Assembly (NCBI RefSeq): GCF_008801925.2
Contig: NZ_CP062804.1
Location: 1,798,001 to 1,862,000 of the forward strand
DNA: 64,000 nucleotides
Reading direction: 5' to 3'
DNA from: Cupriavidus basilensis
GTDB lineage: Bacteria > Pseudomonadota > Gammaproteobacteria > Burkholderiales > Burkholderiaceae
Shown: in pieces, positions 1-9,175 of the stretch
Layout: the number at the start of each line of letters is the position of its first letter
Position numbering within the stretch: the first letter of the stretch is position 1
The notes under the pieces: generated by a model
Seen by the model: the letters and a program-made list of their open reading frames with translations, nothing else
What the model was told of the DNA's origin: nothing
Database searches by the model: none
Translations under genes and position numbers: made by a program

Positions 1-1785
1 ATCATTGTCGAGGGGTTTTTCCCAGCCGTTTCAGCCGGCGAAAGACCGGGGCGCTCACGGGGCGGCATCGTCGAATTTGGCCTGCCCTATGCGGCCGACC
101 CGGCGATCACCCGGCACGTTGCGGCCTTCCTGGGCCAGCATGCGGCCCAGTCGCGCATCGCGAACGCGCAGGATGCAACGCAAGCGCCAGACGACGCGCC
201 ACCGATGCCCGACACCTTGCTGCTCAACGGCGGCGTGTTCCGCGCCGAGGCGCTGACGGGGCGTTTGTCGAGCACGCTTGGCGCCTGGCGCCAAGCGCCC
301 TTGCATGTGCTGCACAACGACAACCCCGACGTGGCGGTCGCCCGTGGCGCGGTGGCGTTCGCGCTGGCCCGCGCCGGGCATGCGCCGCGCATCGGCGGGG
401 GCTCGCCGCGCAGCTATTTCCTCGTGCTGGACAACGGTGACGCCGCGCAGGCTCAGCGCGGCATTTGCCTGTTGCCGCGCGGCACCGAAGACGGCCAGGA
501 GATCCATCTCAAGGACCGCACCTTCTCCCTGCGCCTCGGGCACCCGGTGCGCTTCCACCTGGTTTCCTCCGTCGCCGACACACCCTATCAGCCGGGCGAA
601 CTGGCCGACCTCGCCAGCGGCGATTTCGTCCGCCTGCCGCCGATCGCCACCGTGGTGCAACCGCGCGGCGCCAGCGACGCACGCGAGACGCTGGTGCAGC
701 TCACCACATCGCTCACCGAAGTCGGCACGCTGGAAGTGCACTGCAGCGAGATCGCCAATCCTGCGCAACGCTGGCTGCTCGAGTTCCAGCTGCGCGGCGA
801 TGCCCCAGCGGCGGACACGGCGACCCAAGCCCCGCATCCCTCCCTGGCCCAGGCCATCGAATGCATCGACCGCACCTTTGGCGCCCGCTCGCAAGACGTT
901 GGCCCCAAGGAAGTCAAGCGCCTGCGCGCGCAACTGGAGCAACTGCTGGGCGCGCGCGACCAATGGGACAGCGCGCTGCTGCGCGCCCTGTTCGGCACCT
1001 TGTGGGAACGCGCGCGCCGCCGCCGCCGCACGGCAGACCATGAACGCCTCTGGCTCAACCTTGCCGGCTATTGCATGCGGCCTGGGTTCGGCTACCCGCT
1101 GGACGAGTGGCGTGCCGGGCAGCTGTGGTCGTTGTTCGAGCAGGGCATCCAGTACGTCAATGAGAGCCAGATCTGGTCGGAATGGTGGACGCTGTGGCGC
1201 CGCACTGCCGGTGGCCTGGACGAAAGCGCGCAGCTGCGCTTGCTGGACGACATCGCCTTCTACCTGCAGCCCCCGGGCACGGCGCGCTACAAGCGCCCCG
1301 CCGGCGCCGCCAAATCAGGCTACGCCGACATGGTGCGGCTCGCGGGATCGCTGGAACGCGTGCCCGTCGAGCGCAAGATCGAAGTCGCCGAGTGGCTGCT
1401 CGCGCGGCTCAGGAAGCCGTCGGAGAACCCTCAAGGCTGGTGGGCCGTGGGCCGTATCGGCGCGCGCCGGCCGTTCTATGGCAGCGCGCACAGCGTCGTG
1501 CCGCCAGAAGTTGGCTCGCAATGGCTGGAGGCGATTCTTGCGCTCGACTGGAAGAAGGTCGAGCCGGGCGCGTTCGCCGCCGTGCAGATCGCCCGCATGA
1601 CAGGGGACCGGTCGCGGGACCTGCCGCTGGAGATCCGCATGCGCGTGGTCAGCCGGCTCGAGGCCGCCAACGCGCCACGTAGCTGGATCGACATGGTGCG
1701 CACAACGGTGGAACTCGATGAGGCCGATGAAGGACGGGTCTTCGGCGAGTCGCTGCCGGCGGGGTTGACGCTGATCGTGGCCTGA
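1..1785 (+). CDS. Hsp70-like chaperone with DUF3731-type C-terminus, 5' truncated by the window
   Basis: The reading frame is open from base 1 to the TGA at 1783-1785, so the gene starts outside the window and about 594 codons are visible. The first part (IVEGFFPAVSAGE, RGGIVEFGLPYAADPAITRHVAAFL, LLNGGVFRAEAL) looks like the late nucleotide-binding portion of a divergent Hsp70/DnaK relative. The rest, rich in Trp and Arg, resembles the long C-terminal region (DUF3731) found in bacterial Hsp70-like proteins that lack a normal substrate-binding domain. The expected role is ATP-dependent chaperone-like activity in the cytoplasm; the client is unknown. An ATG at 205 lies in frame but is internal. 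Confidence 0.8.
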   Translation: MIVEGFFPAVSAGERPGRSRGGIVEFGLPYAADPAITRHVAAFLGQHAAQSRIANAQDATQAPDDAPPMPDTLLLNGGVFRAEALTGRLSSTLGAWRQAPLHVLHNDNPDVAVARGAVAFALARAGHAPRIGGGSPRSYFLVLDNGDAAQAQRGICLLPRGTEDGQEIHLKDRTFSLRLGHPVRFHLVSSVADTPYQPGELADLASGDFVRLPPIATVVQPRGASDARETLVQLTTSLTEVGTLEVHCSEIANPAQRWLLEFQLRGDAPAADTATQAPHPSLAQAIECIDRTFGARSQDVGPKEVKRLRAQLEQLLGARDQWDSALLRALFGTLWERARRRRRTADHERLWLNLAGYCMRPGFGYPLDEWRAGQLWSLFEQGIQYVNESQIWSEWWTLWRRTAGGLDESAQLRLLDDIAFYLQPPGTARYKRPAGAAKSGYADMVRLAGSLERVPVERKIEVAEWLLARLRKPSENPQGWWAVGRIGARRPFYGSAHSVVPPEVGSQWLEAILALDWKKVEPGAFAAVQIARMTGDRSRDLPLEIRMRVVSRLEAANAPRSWIDMVRTTVELDEADEGRVFGESLPAGLTLIVA

Positions 1786-1811
1786 GTGCAATCGCGGCGG
1801 GCCGGCTTGAC

Positions 1812-2516
1812 CTAGCCGACCTCCGCGAATCTTCGCAGCGACGCGAGATCCAGGAGCTCGATGGACCCGCGCGTGCGCTGCACCAGGCCCTGCGCCTCGA
1901 AATCCCGGAGAATCTGGTTCACCGTTTGCCGGGAAACCGACAGCATCAGGCCGAGTTGCTCTTGCTGCACGTTGATCACCCGCTTGCTCTGGCCATGGCG
2001 CTCGCCATAGCCGCCTGCGATGGCCAGCAAGCGGCGCGCCAGCCTGACCGGCACAGGCATCAGCACCGACGACTCAATGGCTTCAAACGCCAGCCTGAGC
2101 TTTGGAGCCATCAACTGGCCCACCGCTTTCCAGTGCACCGGATTTTCGTCGAGAAACCGCACCGCATCCTGCTGGCCGATATGCAGCAGCACCACGTCGG
2201 ACTCGATCCAGGCATCGTGGGCGCGCGGCAAGGCGTCAAACAAGGCAACCTCGCCGAACCATTGCGGCGTTTCCGCAAAAGCCAGCAGTGCCTCCTTGCC
2301 ATCGGGGGAGGAACTGGTCATCCGGATGGCGCCAGCCACCACAAAGTACAGGCCATCCGCCGGGTCCCCGTGCGCGAACAAGCGCTGGCCCGCAGCCAGC
2401 AACCTGACCTTGGCGTGCGCCACGATCCACCGTTGAAAATCAGCGGCAAGACCGGCGAACCATACACTGGATCGCAGGGCGGCGAGGTGGTCTTCGGGGG
2501 TGGATAACTTTGACAC
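1812..2516 (-). CDS. Crp/Fnr-family transcriptional regulator
   Basis: The 234-residue protein has an N-terminal cyclic-nucleotide-binding-like beta-roll (about residues 15-130, including the GDPADGLYFVVAGAIRM segment) and a C-terminal winged helix with LGLMLSVSRQTVNQILRDFEAQGLV at about 185-215. The cysteines that bind the Fe-S cluster in true FNR are absent. The start codon is GTG at 2514-2516; no ATG is in frame nearby and the Shine-Dalgarno sequence is weak. It is divergent from the coq4-like gene across 181 bp, so it may control that gene or itself. The effector is not predictable from sequence. Confidence 0.85.
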   Translation of the reverse strand: MSKLSTPEDHLAALRSSVWFAGLAADFQRWIVAHAKVRLLAAGQRLFAHGDPADGLYFVVAGAIRMTSSSPDGKEALLAFAETPQWFGEVALFDALPRAHDAWIESDVVLLHIGQQDAVRFLDENPVHWKAVGQLMAPKLRLAFEAIESSVLMPVPVRLARRLLAIAGGYGERHGQSKRVINVQQEQLGLMLSVSRQTVNQILRDFEAQGLVQRTRGSIELLDLASLRRFAEVG

Positions 2517-2697
2517 AGCGCCAATCTTAGTCTTATGTCAGGAAGGCGACATTGTAGTCGGCCGTTCCCTGCAAAGATCGCTCATTGCAATCGAGGACCG
2601 GGATAAAAACCCTGGAAACCCGGAAGACCCGAAGCACCGCCGACTTCGCCATCCCGGCAACAACCGCAGCAACAAACCCGATAAGAGGAACGAGGCT

Positions 2698-3456
2698 ATG
2701 GACGTAGCGACCTCCCCCGCTCTCTACAAGCGTGACTTTCCAGCCGCATTCCGCGCGATCCGCAAGCTGCTGGCAAACGGAGACGACACCACGCAAGTGT
2801 TTCTCATCATGCGCGCCCTCAACGGGCCGTCCGCGCCGAAGAACTACGCGCGGCTCCTGCGGACCACGAGCGGGCGGCGGCTGGCCTATCTTCGCGTTGA
2901 ACTGACGGAGCGCTTCTCCGACCCGGCGTTCATCGCCAGCTTCGCACCCGGCACGCTCGGCGCCGCCTACCGCGCATTCCTGGAGCAAACGGGCTACAGC
3001 GCCGCCGGCCTTGCCGCGATTTCAAACCTCAACAGCGAGCCGCTGGTCGAGGATCCCTACGCCTGGTTCGGCAGGCGAACCCGCGACATCCACGACATCT
3101 GGCATGTGCTGACCGGCTACAAGGCCAACGAGAACATGGGCGAAGCGGCGCTGGTGGCGTTCAGCTACGCACAGACCGGCGCCCTCGGCTGGGCATTCAT
3201 CGCCGTTGCTACCGCCTTGCAGAGCCTGCGCAAGACCGGCAACACCGCGTACCTGCGTGCCGTCGTCGAGGGGTACCGGCATGGACGCAAGGCGAAGTGG
3301 CTGATGGCCGAGGACTACGAGACGCTGCTGCACGAGCCGCTCGAGGCAGCGCGCGCGCGGCTGGGCATTCTCGAACCCGTGCTGTACCAGGCAGCCAGCA
3401 AGGCCGCGCAATGCCAGCCACAGGGCGCGGCATCGCAATCGCTGTCTTCTGACTAA
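2698..3456 (+). CDS. Coq4-family protein (ubiquinone biosynthesis-like)
   Basis: This 252-residue protein carries the Coq4 metal-site motif HDIWHVLTGYKANENMGE (HDxxH followed by a downstream Glu, about residues 138-155) and the usual helical Coq4 architecture. In eukaryotes Coq4 binds Zn and organises, or directly decarboxylates and hydroxylates, ubiquinone precursors. Bacterial members are less studied, so the role is inferred. The ATG at 2698 was chosen because GAGGAACGAG lies just upstream; a reading frame open from 2500 adds 66 residues that look non-coding. A Crp/Fnr-type regulator is divergent, which fits a link to respiration. Confidence 0.8.
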   Translation: MDVATSPALYKRDFPAAFRAIRKLLANGDDTTQVFLIMRALNGPSAPKNYARLLRTTSGRRLAYLRVELTERFSDPAFIASFAPGTLGAAYRAFLEQTGYSAAGLAAISNLNSEPLVEDPYAWFGRRTRDIHDIWHVLTGYKANENMGEAALVAFSYAQTGALGWAFIAVATALQSLRKTGNTAYLRAVVEGYRHGRKAKWLMAEDYETLLHEPLEAARARLGILEPVLYQAASKAAQCQPQGAASQSLSSD

Positions 3457-3634
3457 GCTCCGGACGCTGCCTACGGGCCTGTGGGCCGGTGGGCACTCCT
3501 GCTGCGATTTTGGCGAATCTCACATTTCATCAATCGCATCCGGCGCACTCATAAAAATTGCATCCCGCATCCATCAATAACTTCCGCAGCCGGGACCCAA
3601 AGCACTGTCCATTGTCCATGGTGATTGCAGACGT

Positions 3635-3663
3635 TTGGCAGGCGCCACCGGGAATGCTATGCT
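3635..3663 (+). promoter_or_regulatory. sigma70-type promoter of the HU gene
   Basis: TTGGCA (3635-3640) and TATGCT (3658-3663) are separated by 17 bp, with a TG one base upstream of the -10 (extended -10). Transcription would begin near 3670, leaving a 5' leader of about 55 nt before the HU start at 3726. Seen by eye only. Confidence 0.6.
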
Positions 3664-3725
3664 CCGCGTACGCTTGCTGCCGTCGGCGGCAAGCGTCATT
3701 CAACGAACACAAGACTCCATAATCC

Positions 3726-4157
3726 ATGGCTACCAAAGCAAATGCTGTCGTAAAGACCACCACCAAGCCTGCCGCCAAGAAAGCGGCGCCGGCAAAGAAG
3801 GCGGCTCCGGCAAAGAAGGTCGCAGCGGCCGCGCCGGCGGTGAAACCCCTGAAGGACACGTTCAACAAGTCCAGCCTGGTGGCCCACCTGGTGGCCCAGA
3901 CTGAACTGGATGCCAAGACGGTCAAGACTGTGCTGCTCCATCTGGAAAACACCATCCTGAGCGCGGTGCACAAGAAGGGCGCCGGCGAATTCACCCTGCC
4001 GGGCCTGTTCAAGGTCGTGGCAACCCAGGTTGCCGCCACCAAGAAGCGCTTCGGCAAGAACCCGTTCACCGGCGAAGACCAATGGTTCGCTGCCAAGCCG
4101 GCGACCGTCAAGGTCAAGGTTCGCCCGATGAAGAAGCTGAAGGACGCCGCGCTGTAA
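3726..4157 (+). CDS. HU-family nucleoid protein with Ala/Lys/Pro-rich N-terminal tail
   Basis: The 143-residue protein combines a low-complexity basic tail (about residues 1-45, with repeated AAPAKK units, like a histone H1 tail) with a DNABII/HU domain (about 46-143). The HU domain has the beta-arm signature NPFTGE and a Lys-rich C-terminal end. Ordinary HU is about 90 residues; the extra length is the tail. It should bind DNA non-specifically and compact or bridge it. The gene stands alone between a good promoter and a strong terminator, so it is probably transcribed singly and highly. Confidence 0.92.
   Translation: MATKANAVVKTTTKPAAKKAAPAKKAAPAKKVAAAAPAVKPLKDTFNKSSLVAHLVAQTELDAKTVKTVLLHLENTILSAVHKKGAGEFTLPGLFKVVATQVAATKKRFGKNPFTGEDQWFAAKPATVKVKVRPMKKLKDAAL
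3772..3820 (+). repeat. near-tandem 18-bp coding repeat in the HU tail
   Basis: Two adjacent units differing at one or two positions (GCGGCGCCGGCAAAGAAG and GCGGCTCCGGCAAAGAAG) encode AAPAKK twice, followed by a degenerate third copy. Such repeats allow tail length to change by recombination or slippage. Confidence 0.7.
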
Positions 4158-4187
4158 GCTGAGCGGCAAACAGAACGCAGCTGGAAC

Positions 4188-4214
4188 AAGAGGGAGCCCG
4201 CGTGGCTCCCTCTT
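4188..4214 (+). terminator. intrinsic terminator after the HU gene
   Basis: A perfect 11-bp stem, AAGAGGGAGCC (4188-4198) and GGCTCCCTCTT (4204-4214), encloses the loop CGCGT. It lies 30 bp after the HU stop codon. The U-tract is short (CTCTTG), but stem stability and position support a terminator. Confidence 0.85.
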
Positions 4215-4250
4215 GCATTGCAGGTCAATGCCCGAGATCGAGTTCACGCG

Positions 4251-4730
4251 ATGAAGATCAGGTCCGAGTGGATTCTTGAGTGCGAGCCACGGCATGTCTG
4301 GCCGCACTTCCTTCATGCCCGCATGGATGCGTCGCGCCCGCTGCTGTTCTGGCTGGGGATTCCAAAGCCAATGAGCTGCCGCGTCCTGGAGGGCGTCGCC
4401 GCGGTCGGCAATACGCGGCAATGCACCACGGACCGGGGCACCATCAACCAGCGCATCCTGCAACTGGAGCCGAACCGGCTGCTGCAGTACCAGATGCAGG
4501 AAAGCACAGTCTGGTGCCGAGCCTGGGTCGGCAAGCTGATCGACACCTTCAGCCTGGAGCCGCTGGGCGATGGCAGGACACGGGTGATGCGCACGACCGA
4601 GTTCGAAGCCACGGGATTGCTCAAGGACATCCGGCTCGTCGGTCTCTGGGCGGCGCTGCGCCAGGCGCATGCCTATGCCGCGCGAAACTGGCAGCGGCTG
4701 GCACTGCAGAGCCAGCGCGAATCCGCCTGA
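4251..4730 (+). CDS. SRPBCC (START-like) family protein
   Basis: The 159-residue protein has the pattern of the SRPBCC/polyketide-cyclase superfamily: an N-terminal strand MKIRSEWILECEPRHVWPHF, a middle set of strands, and the long C-terminal helix typical of the fold (RLVGLWAALRQAHAYAARNWQRLA). These proteins bind hydrophobic ligands in a deep cavity; the ligand here is unknown. The ATG at 4251 is preferred over a TTG at 4218, which sits at the HU terminator. The Shine-Dalgarno sequence is weak. Confidence 0.7.
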   Translation: MKIRSEWILECEPRHVWPHFLHARMDASRPLLFWLGIPKPMSCRVLEGVAAVGNTRQCTTDRGTINQRILQLEPNRLLQYQMQESTVWCRAWVGKLIDTFSLEPLGDGRTRVMRTTEFEATGLLKDIRLVGLWAALRQAHAYAARNWQRLALQSQRESA

Positions 4731-4790
4731 GCACACCCTCCTCGCCAGGCCGCTCTCGCGGCCTGCCGGCCGGGCGACAAGCCCCGCCAC

Positions 4791-4817
4791 TCAAGTTCCC
4801 ACCTCGACAGCCGATAT
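4791..4817 (+). promoter_or_regulatory. sigma-28 (FliA)-type promoter of the chemoreceptor gene
   Basis: TCAAGTTC (4791-4798), exactly 11 bp, then GCCGATAT (4810-4817). This matches the enterobacterial FliA consensus TAAAGTTT-N11-GCCGATAA at 6/8 and 7/8 positions. The predicted transcript starts near 4824, about 108 nt before the chemoreceptor ATG. Confidence 0.75.
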
Positions 4818-4931
4818 TCACCATAGTCCGCAGATGCGTTCGCGACAAACGGCGCGGCTGACAACAGAGCGAATCCGGGTCCTATGGGCCAGCATTTCGC
4901 CGCCTTATTATTTCCATTCAGGTAGAAGAAA

Positions 4932-6476
4932 ATGAAGAATCTTGGAATTGGGGTACGCCTTGGCATTGGCTTTGGCGTGGTGCTGCTGCTGTCAACGCTC
5001 ATGACCGTGTTCAGCATCCTGGGGCTGCAGGACGTGGCCAGCCACACGCACGACATGATGCAGCAGCCGCTGGCCAAGGAACGCGTCGTCAGCGACTGGT
5101 ATCGCCTGATGCATACGAGCGTGCGCCGCACCACCGCGGTGGCGCGCAGTGCCGATCCGAGCCTGGGCGCGTTCTTCGCCGCCGAGACGAAGGGGTCCGT
5201 CGACGCCATCGCGGCGTTGCGCGACAAGATCGAGCCGATGCTGTCCTCCGACGCGGAGAAGGCGGCATTCAAGACGATCCAGACCGTGCGCAAGCCGTAC
5301 AACGACTCGCGCGACAAGATCACCAAGCTCAAGGAAGCCGGCCAGACTGAAGAGGCCAACCAGGTGCTCGAGAGCGAGTTCGTGCCCGCCGGCAACGCCT
5401 ATCTTGCCGAGATCCAGAAGCTGCTGGATATCCAGCGCGCCAGCATTGACCAGACCGCACTGGATATCAACGAGATCTACCTCTCCGCGCGCAATCGCCT
5501 GATCGCGCTTGGCGTGCTGGTGCTGGCCATTGGCGTGGCGTTCTCGGTATGGCTGACCGCCGGCATCACCGCGCCGCTGCATCGCGCCGTGGGCTTCGCA
5601 CGCAAGGTGGCGTCTGGCGACCTGACCAGCCACATCCGCTCGGATAGCAAGGACGAGACCGGCCAGCTGCTGCGCGCCCTGGGCGACATGAATGGCAACA
5701 TCCTGCGCATCGTGACCCAGGTGCGCACCGGCACCGAATCCATTGCGTCCGGCACGAGCCAGATCGCCGCAGGCAACACGGACCTGTCCCAGCGCACGGA
5801 AGAACAGGCGTCGTCACTGCAGGAGACGGCCTCCAGCATGGAGGAGCTGACCAGCATCGTCCGCCAGAACGCGGACAACGCCAAGCAGGCCAGCTCGCTC
5901 GCCGTCAACGCCTCCGAGATCGCAATCAAGGGCGGCGCGGTGGTTGGCCAGGTGGTCGACACCATGCAGGAGATCAACGGCGCCTCGCGCAAGGTGGTCG
6001 ACATCATCGCCGTGATCGAGGGCATCGCCTTCCAGACCAACATCCTCGCCCTCAACGCCGCGGTGGAAGCCGCCCGCGCGGGCGAGCAAGGCCGGGGCTT
6101 TGCGGTGGTGGCCGGCGAGGTGCGCAGCCTGGCGCAGCGCAGCGCGACCGCCGCCAAGGAGATCAAGTCGCTGATCGGTGACTCGGTCGAGCGCGTGGAA
6201 AAGGGCTCGCAGCTGGTTACCAAGGCCGGCCAGACCATGGATGAGATCGTGGGCGCGGTAAAGCGCGTGACCGACATCATGGGCGAGATCAGCGCCGCCT
6301 CGGCCGAGCAGAGCGCCGGCATCGAGCAGGTCAACCAGGCCGTCACCCAGATGGACACGGTAACGCAGCAGAACGCCGCACTGGTGGAGCAAGCCGCTGC
6401 CGCTGCGGGATCGCTGGAAGAGCAGGCCCAGCGCCTGAAGGAAGCGGTATCCACGTTCCGCCTCGTGGCTGCCTGA
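4932..6476 (+). CDS. methyl-accepting chemotaxis protein (Tar/Tsr-like)
   Basis: The 514-residue receptor has a transmembrane helix at about 7-30, a periplasmic four-helix-bundle sensor (about 31-188), a second transmembrane helix (about 190-212), a HAMP domain (about 213-265) and a cytoplasmic signalling domain with the conserved hairpin tip [23 protein letters not shown]. It should report an attractant or repellent to CheA/CheW at the membrane. The C-terminus FRLVAA lacks the NWETF-type tether for CheR/CheB. It is a single gene downstream of a good sigma-28-type promoter, consistent with late flagellar-class expression. Confidence 0.95.
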   Translation: MKNLGIGVRLGIGFGVVLLLSTLMTVFSILGLQDVASHTHDMMQQPLAKERVVSDWYRLMHTSVRRTTAVARSADPSLGAFFAAETKGSVDAIAALRDKIEPMLSSDAEKAAFKTIQTVRKPYNDSRDKITKLKEAGQTEEANQVLESEFVPAGNAYLAEIQKLLDIQRASIDQTALDINEIYLSARNRLIALGVLVLAIGVAFSVWLTAGITAPLHRAVGFARKVASGDLTSHIRSDSKDETGQLLRALGDMNGNILRIVTQVRTGTESIASGTSQIAAGNTDLSQRTEEQASSLQETASSMEELTSIVRQNADNAKQASSLAVNASEIAIKGGAVVGQVVDTMQEINGASRKVVDIIAVIEGIAFQTNILALNAAVEAARAGEQGRGFAVVAGEVRSLAQRSATAAKEIKSLIGDSVERVEKGSQLVTKAGQTMDEIVGAVKRVTDIMGEISAASAEQSAGIEQVNQAVTQMDTVTQQNAALVEQAAAAAGSLEEQAQRLKEAVSTFRLVAA

Positions 6477-6531
6477 ACCGTGCCCTAACCGCCCCTGATC
6501 CTCCTATGGCGCGCCGCCAGCCGCTTGCCGG

Positions 6532-7092
6532 TCACGCCAGCGCAAATGTGGCAACTGCCGTCGTCTTGTGAAGGACGACGGCATCGTACAGCGCCACCAG
6601 CGCTTCTTGAATGGCAGCGGCAATGGCCGGCGTCGAGACCATGCCATCCTCATCCAGCCTGGCGCCCAGCAATGGCACGGTGATCGATGCCGGCTCGATC
6701 ATGACGGCGGCCATCGTCTTCAAGGTCTCGCGCAATGCCGCATCGGCATGGTGCGCGCGCGGCGATGCATTGAGCACGGCGACCGGCTTGTAGGCGAACG
6801 GCTCGTAACCCACCAGCCAGTCCAGTGCATTCTTGATCGTGCCGGTCACGCCGTGCGCATACTCGGGGCTAGCGATCAGCAGCGCGTCCGCTTGCGCCAC
6901 TTCGGCAAACAAGCGTGTGACACTGGCATGCGGACAAGCCTCGTCGTCCGGGTTGAACAGCGGCAACGCCCCAAGGCCGCTGAACACGGCAACCGACACA
7001 TTCGCTGGCGCCAGCCGCGCGGCCGCGCGCAGCAGTGCGGAATTGATGGACACAGCCCGCAGGCTGCCGGATAGCGCAAGTACTTTCATCAT
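6532..7092 (-). CDS. NADPH-dependent FMN reductase-family flavoprotein
   Basis: The 186-residue protein begins MMKVLALSGSLRAVSINSALL, the FMN-phosphate loop (GSLRxxSxN) of the NADPH-dependent FMN reductase/ChrR family, and has the SPEYAHGVTGTIKNALDWL segment that shapes the flavin site. Known relatives reduce FMN, quinones, azo dyes or chromate with NAD(P)H. The start is placed at the ATG-ATG pair (7087-7092) behind GGGA; an ATG at 7110 would add six residues. It converges with the chemoreceptor gene, and no clear terminator was seen between them. Confidence 0.88.
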   Translation of the reverse strand: MMKVLALSGSLRAVSINSALLRAAARLAPANVSVAVFSGLGALPLFNPDDEACPHASVTRLFAEVAQADALLIASPEYAHGVTGTIKNALDWLVGYEPFAYKPVAVLNASPRAHHADAALRETLKTMAAVMIEPASITVPLLGARLDEDGMVSTPAIAAAIQEALVALYDAVVLHKTTAVATFALA

Positions 7093-7289
7093 TCCCGATT
7101 TGCACCGCATGGGTGGTGTCTGAGCCAGCGCGCATTCTATGCCGAATGCGCGTGGCTGCCCGCAGCCCTTTGCGCAAGCCCCGATTGCACCAAACCGCCC
7201 CGCCCCCTAAACTCCTCTGCCAGTGCCCCGCGCCGGCACCCGCACAGCCCATTTGCGGGACCAGAGCGCACTCGACCAGGAGACCATCG

Positions 7290-8465
7290 ATGACCTTTGC
7301 CCCCTTGCTGCGTGCCCTCGCGGCTTGCAGCGTGCTTGCCGTGGCGCCAACGCTCGCCCACGCCGCCGATCCCGTCAGGATCGGGCTGATCGCACCCTTC
7401 TCGGGCAGCTTTGCCGACTATGGCAAGCAGATGGAAGGCGGCATCAAGGCGTTCCAGAAGCTCAATGGCGACACCGTGGCGGGACGCAAGGTGCAGATCA
7501 TCAGCAAGGACACCACGGGCCCGGCCCCGGATGTGGCCAAGCGGCTGGCACAGGAACTGGTGGTGCGCGACAAGGTCGACGTGCTGGCCGGCTTCGGCCT
7601 CACGCCCGAGGCCCTGGCGGTGGCGCCAATTGCCGAGCAGGCCAGGAAGCCGATGGTGATCTTCAACGCGGCGTCGTCCTCGATCACCACCAAATCCGCG
7701 TATATCGCGCGGGTGTCGATGACCCTGCCGCAGATCTCGGCGCCGATGGCCACCTGGGCCATCAAGAACAAGGTGCGCAAGGTAGTGACGCTGGTGGCGG
7801 ACTACGCGCCGGGGATCGACGCGGAGACCGCGTTCAAGACCAATTTCATCGGCGGCGGCGGACAGGTGGTCGAATCGATCCGGGTGCCGCTGCGCAACCC
7901 GGAGTTCGCGCCGTTCATCCAGCGCATCAAGGATGCCAAGCCGGAGGCGGTTTTCCTGTTCCTGCCGGCCGGCGAGCAAGGCGTGGCGTTCATGAAGGGC
8001 TTTCGCGAGCGCGGCCTGGCCGAGGCCGGCGTCCGTGTGATCGCCACCGGTGACCTGACCGACGACCACGTGTTGCCGGCCATGGGCGACGCCACGCTGG
8101 GCGTGATCACGTCGTTCCATTACTCGATGGCGCACGATTCGCCCGAGAACAAGGCCTTCCTGAAAGCCTTTGCCGAAGCCAACCCTGGCGCCGGCCGGCC
8201 TAACTTCATGGCCGTGGCCGCCTATGACGGCATGCGCGCGATCTACGATGCGCTGAAGAAGACCGGCGGCGCCACCGACGGCGACAAGTTCGTCGCGGCG
8301 CTCAAGGGCATGAAGATCGCCAGCCCGCGCGGACCGATCATGATCGACCCGGACACCCGCGACGTAGTCCAGACCGTCTATATCCGGCGTGTGGAAAAGA
8401 TTGGCGGCGAGCTCTACAACGTGGAGTTCGACAAATTCGACAACGTCAAGGATCCGGGGAAGTAG
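7290..8465 (+). CDS. periplasmic binding protein of a Liv-type ABC transporter
   Basis: The 391-residue protein has a signal peptide (residues 1 to about 24, ending AHA) and a type-I periplasmic-binding fold (PF13458-like). It opens with VRIGLIAPFSGSFADYGKQMEGGIKAF and has the AQELVVRDKVDVLAGFG hinge segment. It belongs to the family used for branched-chain amino acids and aromatic acids. The ATG at 7290 follows CAGGAG; the 59 residues open upstream are not protein-like. No permease adjoins it on this strand, but the convergent livHMGF operon (9176-12507) lacks its own binding protein and is the likely partner. Confidence 0.9.
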   Translation: MTFAPLLRALAACSVLAVAPTLAHAADPVRIGLIAPFSGSFADYGKQMEGGIKAFQKLNGDTVAGRKVQIISKDTTGPAPDVAKRLAQELVVRDKVDVLAGFGLTPEALAVAPIAEQARKPMVIFNAASSSITTKSAYIARVSMTLPQISAPMATWAIKNKVRKVVTLVADYAPGIDAETAFKTNFIGGGGQVVESIRVPLRNPEFAPFIQRIKDAKPEAVFLFLPAGEQGVAFMKGFRERGLAEAGVRVIATGDLTDDHVLPAMGDATLGVITSFHYSMAHDSPENKAFLKAFAEANPGAGRPNFMAVAAYDGMRAIYDALKKTGGATDGDKFVAALKGMKIASPRGPIMIDPDTRDVVQTVYIRRVEKIGGELYNVEFDKFDNVKDPGK

Positions 8466-9051
8466 GCCAGGCGGGGTGATGCGGCGAGTCTGAGTGCATC
8501 GCGCCTTCACGCTGCCGGAACGGCGATGGCGACGGCGATGGCACGACACGCGCGGGCTGTCTGTGGGCCTCGCGAGACACGCCAGCCTCGCCATCGGGCT
8601 GCGCCGCCGCGCCCTGCGCATCCCAGCCACGCCGCTCGTAGCATATCCACATCGCGCGCTGCGGCACCTCGTTGAAGTTGCTGTCGCTGGCGGCCAGCAC
8701 GCGCGCCCAGACCTCGGGCGTGGAACTGCGCCAGACGCCGCACAGCAGGCGGCGAAAGCGCGGGGCGCGCGCGGCCTCCTGCTCGATGCGGCCGATGAAG
8801 GCCGGACCGTGGTATTCGATCAGGTCTTCCAGCTCGCCGGCAGCAAGCGCGCCAAGGACGCGGGGACTGTCGGTGCGGGCCAGGACTTCCAGCACCAGCC
8901 GCCATAACCCTTCGGGGTCGTTGACGCAGAGCCAGTCGCAAGCCTGCCAGACCCAGAACGAGCGCACCTCGTGCCGGCCAATGGCCGGGTCGTAGCGGCT
9001 GTAACGCTGGATATAGGCGTTGACGAGCCGATTCTGCTCATGGGTTTCCAT
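8446..9051 (-). CDS. DUF6869-like cytoplasmic protein
   Basis: The 201-residue protein contains LWRLVLEVLARTDSPRVLGALAAGELEDLIEYHGPAFIGRIEQEAARAPRFRRLLCGVW, which fits my recollection of the uncharacterised DUF6869 family. The last 50 residues are low-complexity (Pro/Ser/His-rich) and probably disordered. The ATG at 9051 follows GGGGAA. The 3' end overlaps the convergent binding-protein gene by 20 bp. No function is known. Confidence 0.65.
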   Translation of the reverse strand: METHEQNRLVNAYIQRYSRYDPAIGRHEVRSFWVWQACDWLCVNDPEGLWRLVLEVLARTDSPRVLGALAAGELEDLIEYHGPAFIGRIEQEAARAPRFRRLLCGVWRSSTPEVWARVLAASDSNFNEVPQRAMWICYERRGWDAQGAAAQPDGEAGVSREAHRQPARVVPSPSPSPFRQREGAMHSDSPHHPAWPTSPDP

Positions 9052-9175
9052 AGTTCCCCGTGACTACCCGCCTGCAAAAAATGGGCACTGCCAAAGGCCG
9101 AAGGCGGTGTTGCCGCCAACGGCCACCAACGTTCGCCGCCAATCGCCTGCCGCCGGTTGACCATACCGGGGTTGC

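Noticed and set aside
2514..2545. Possible FNR box between the Crp/Fnr and coq4-like genes
   Set aside because: TTGAC-like half-sites are present, but spacing and symmetry do not fit TTGAT-N4-ATCAA.
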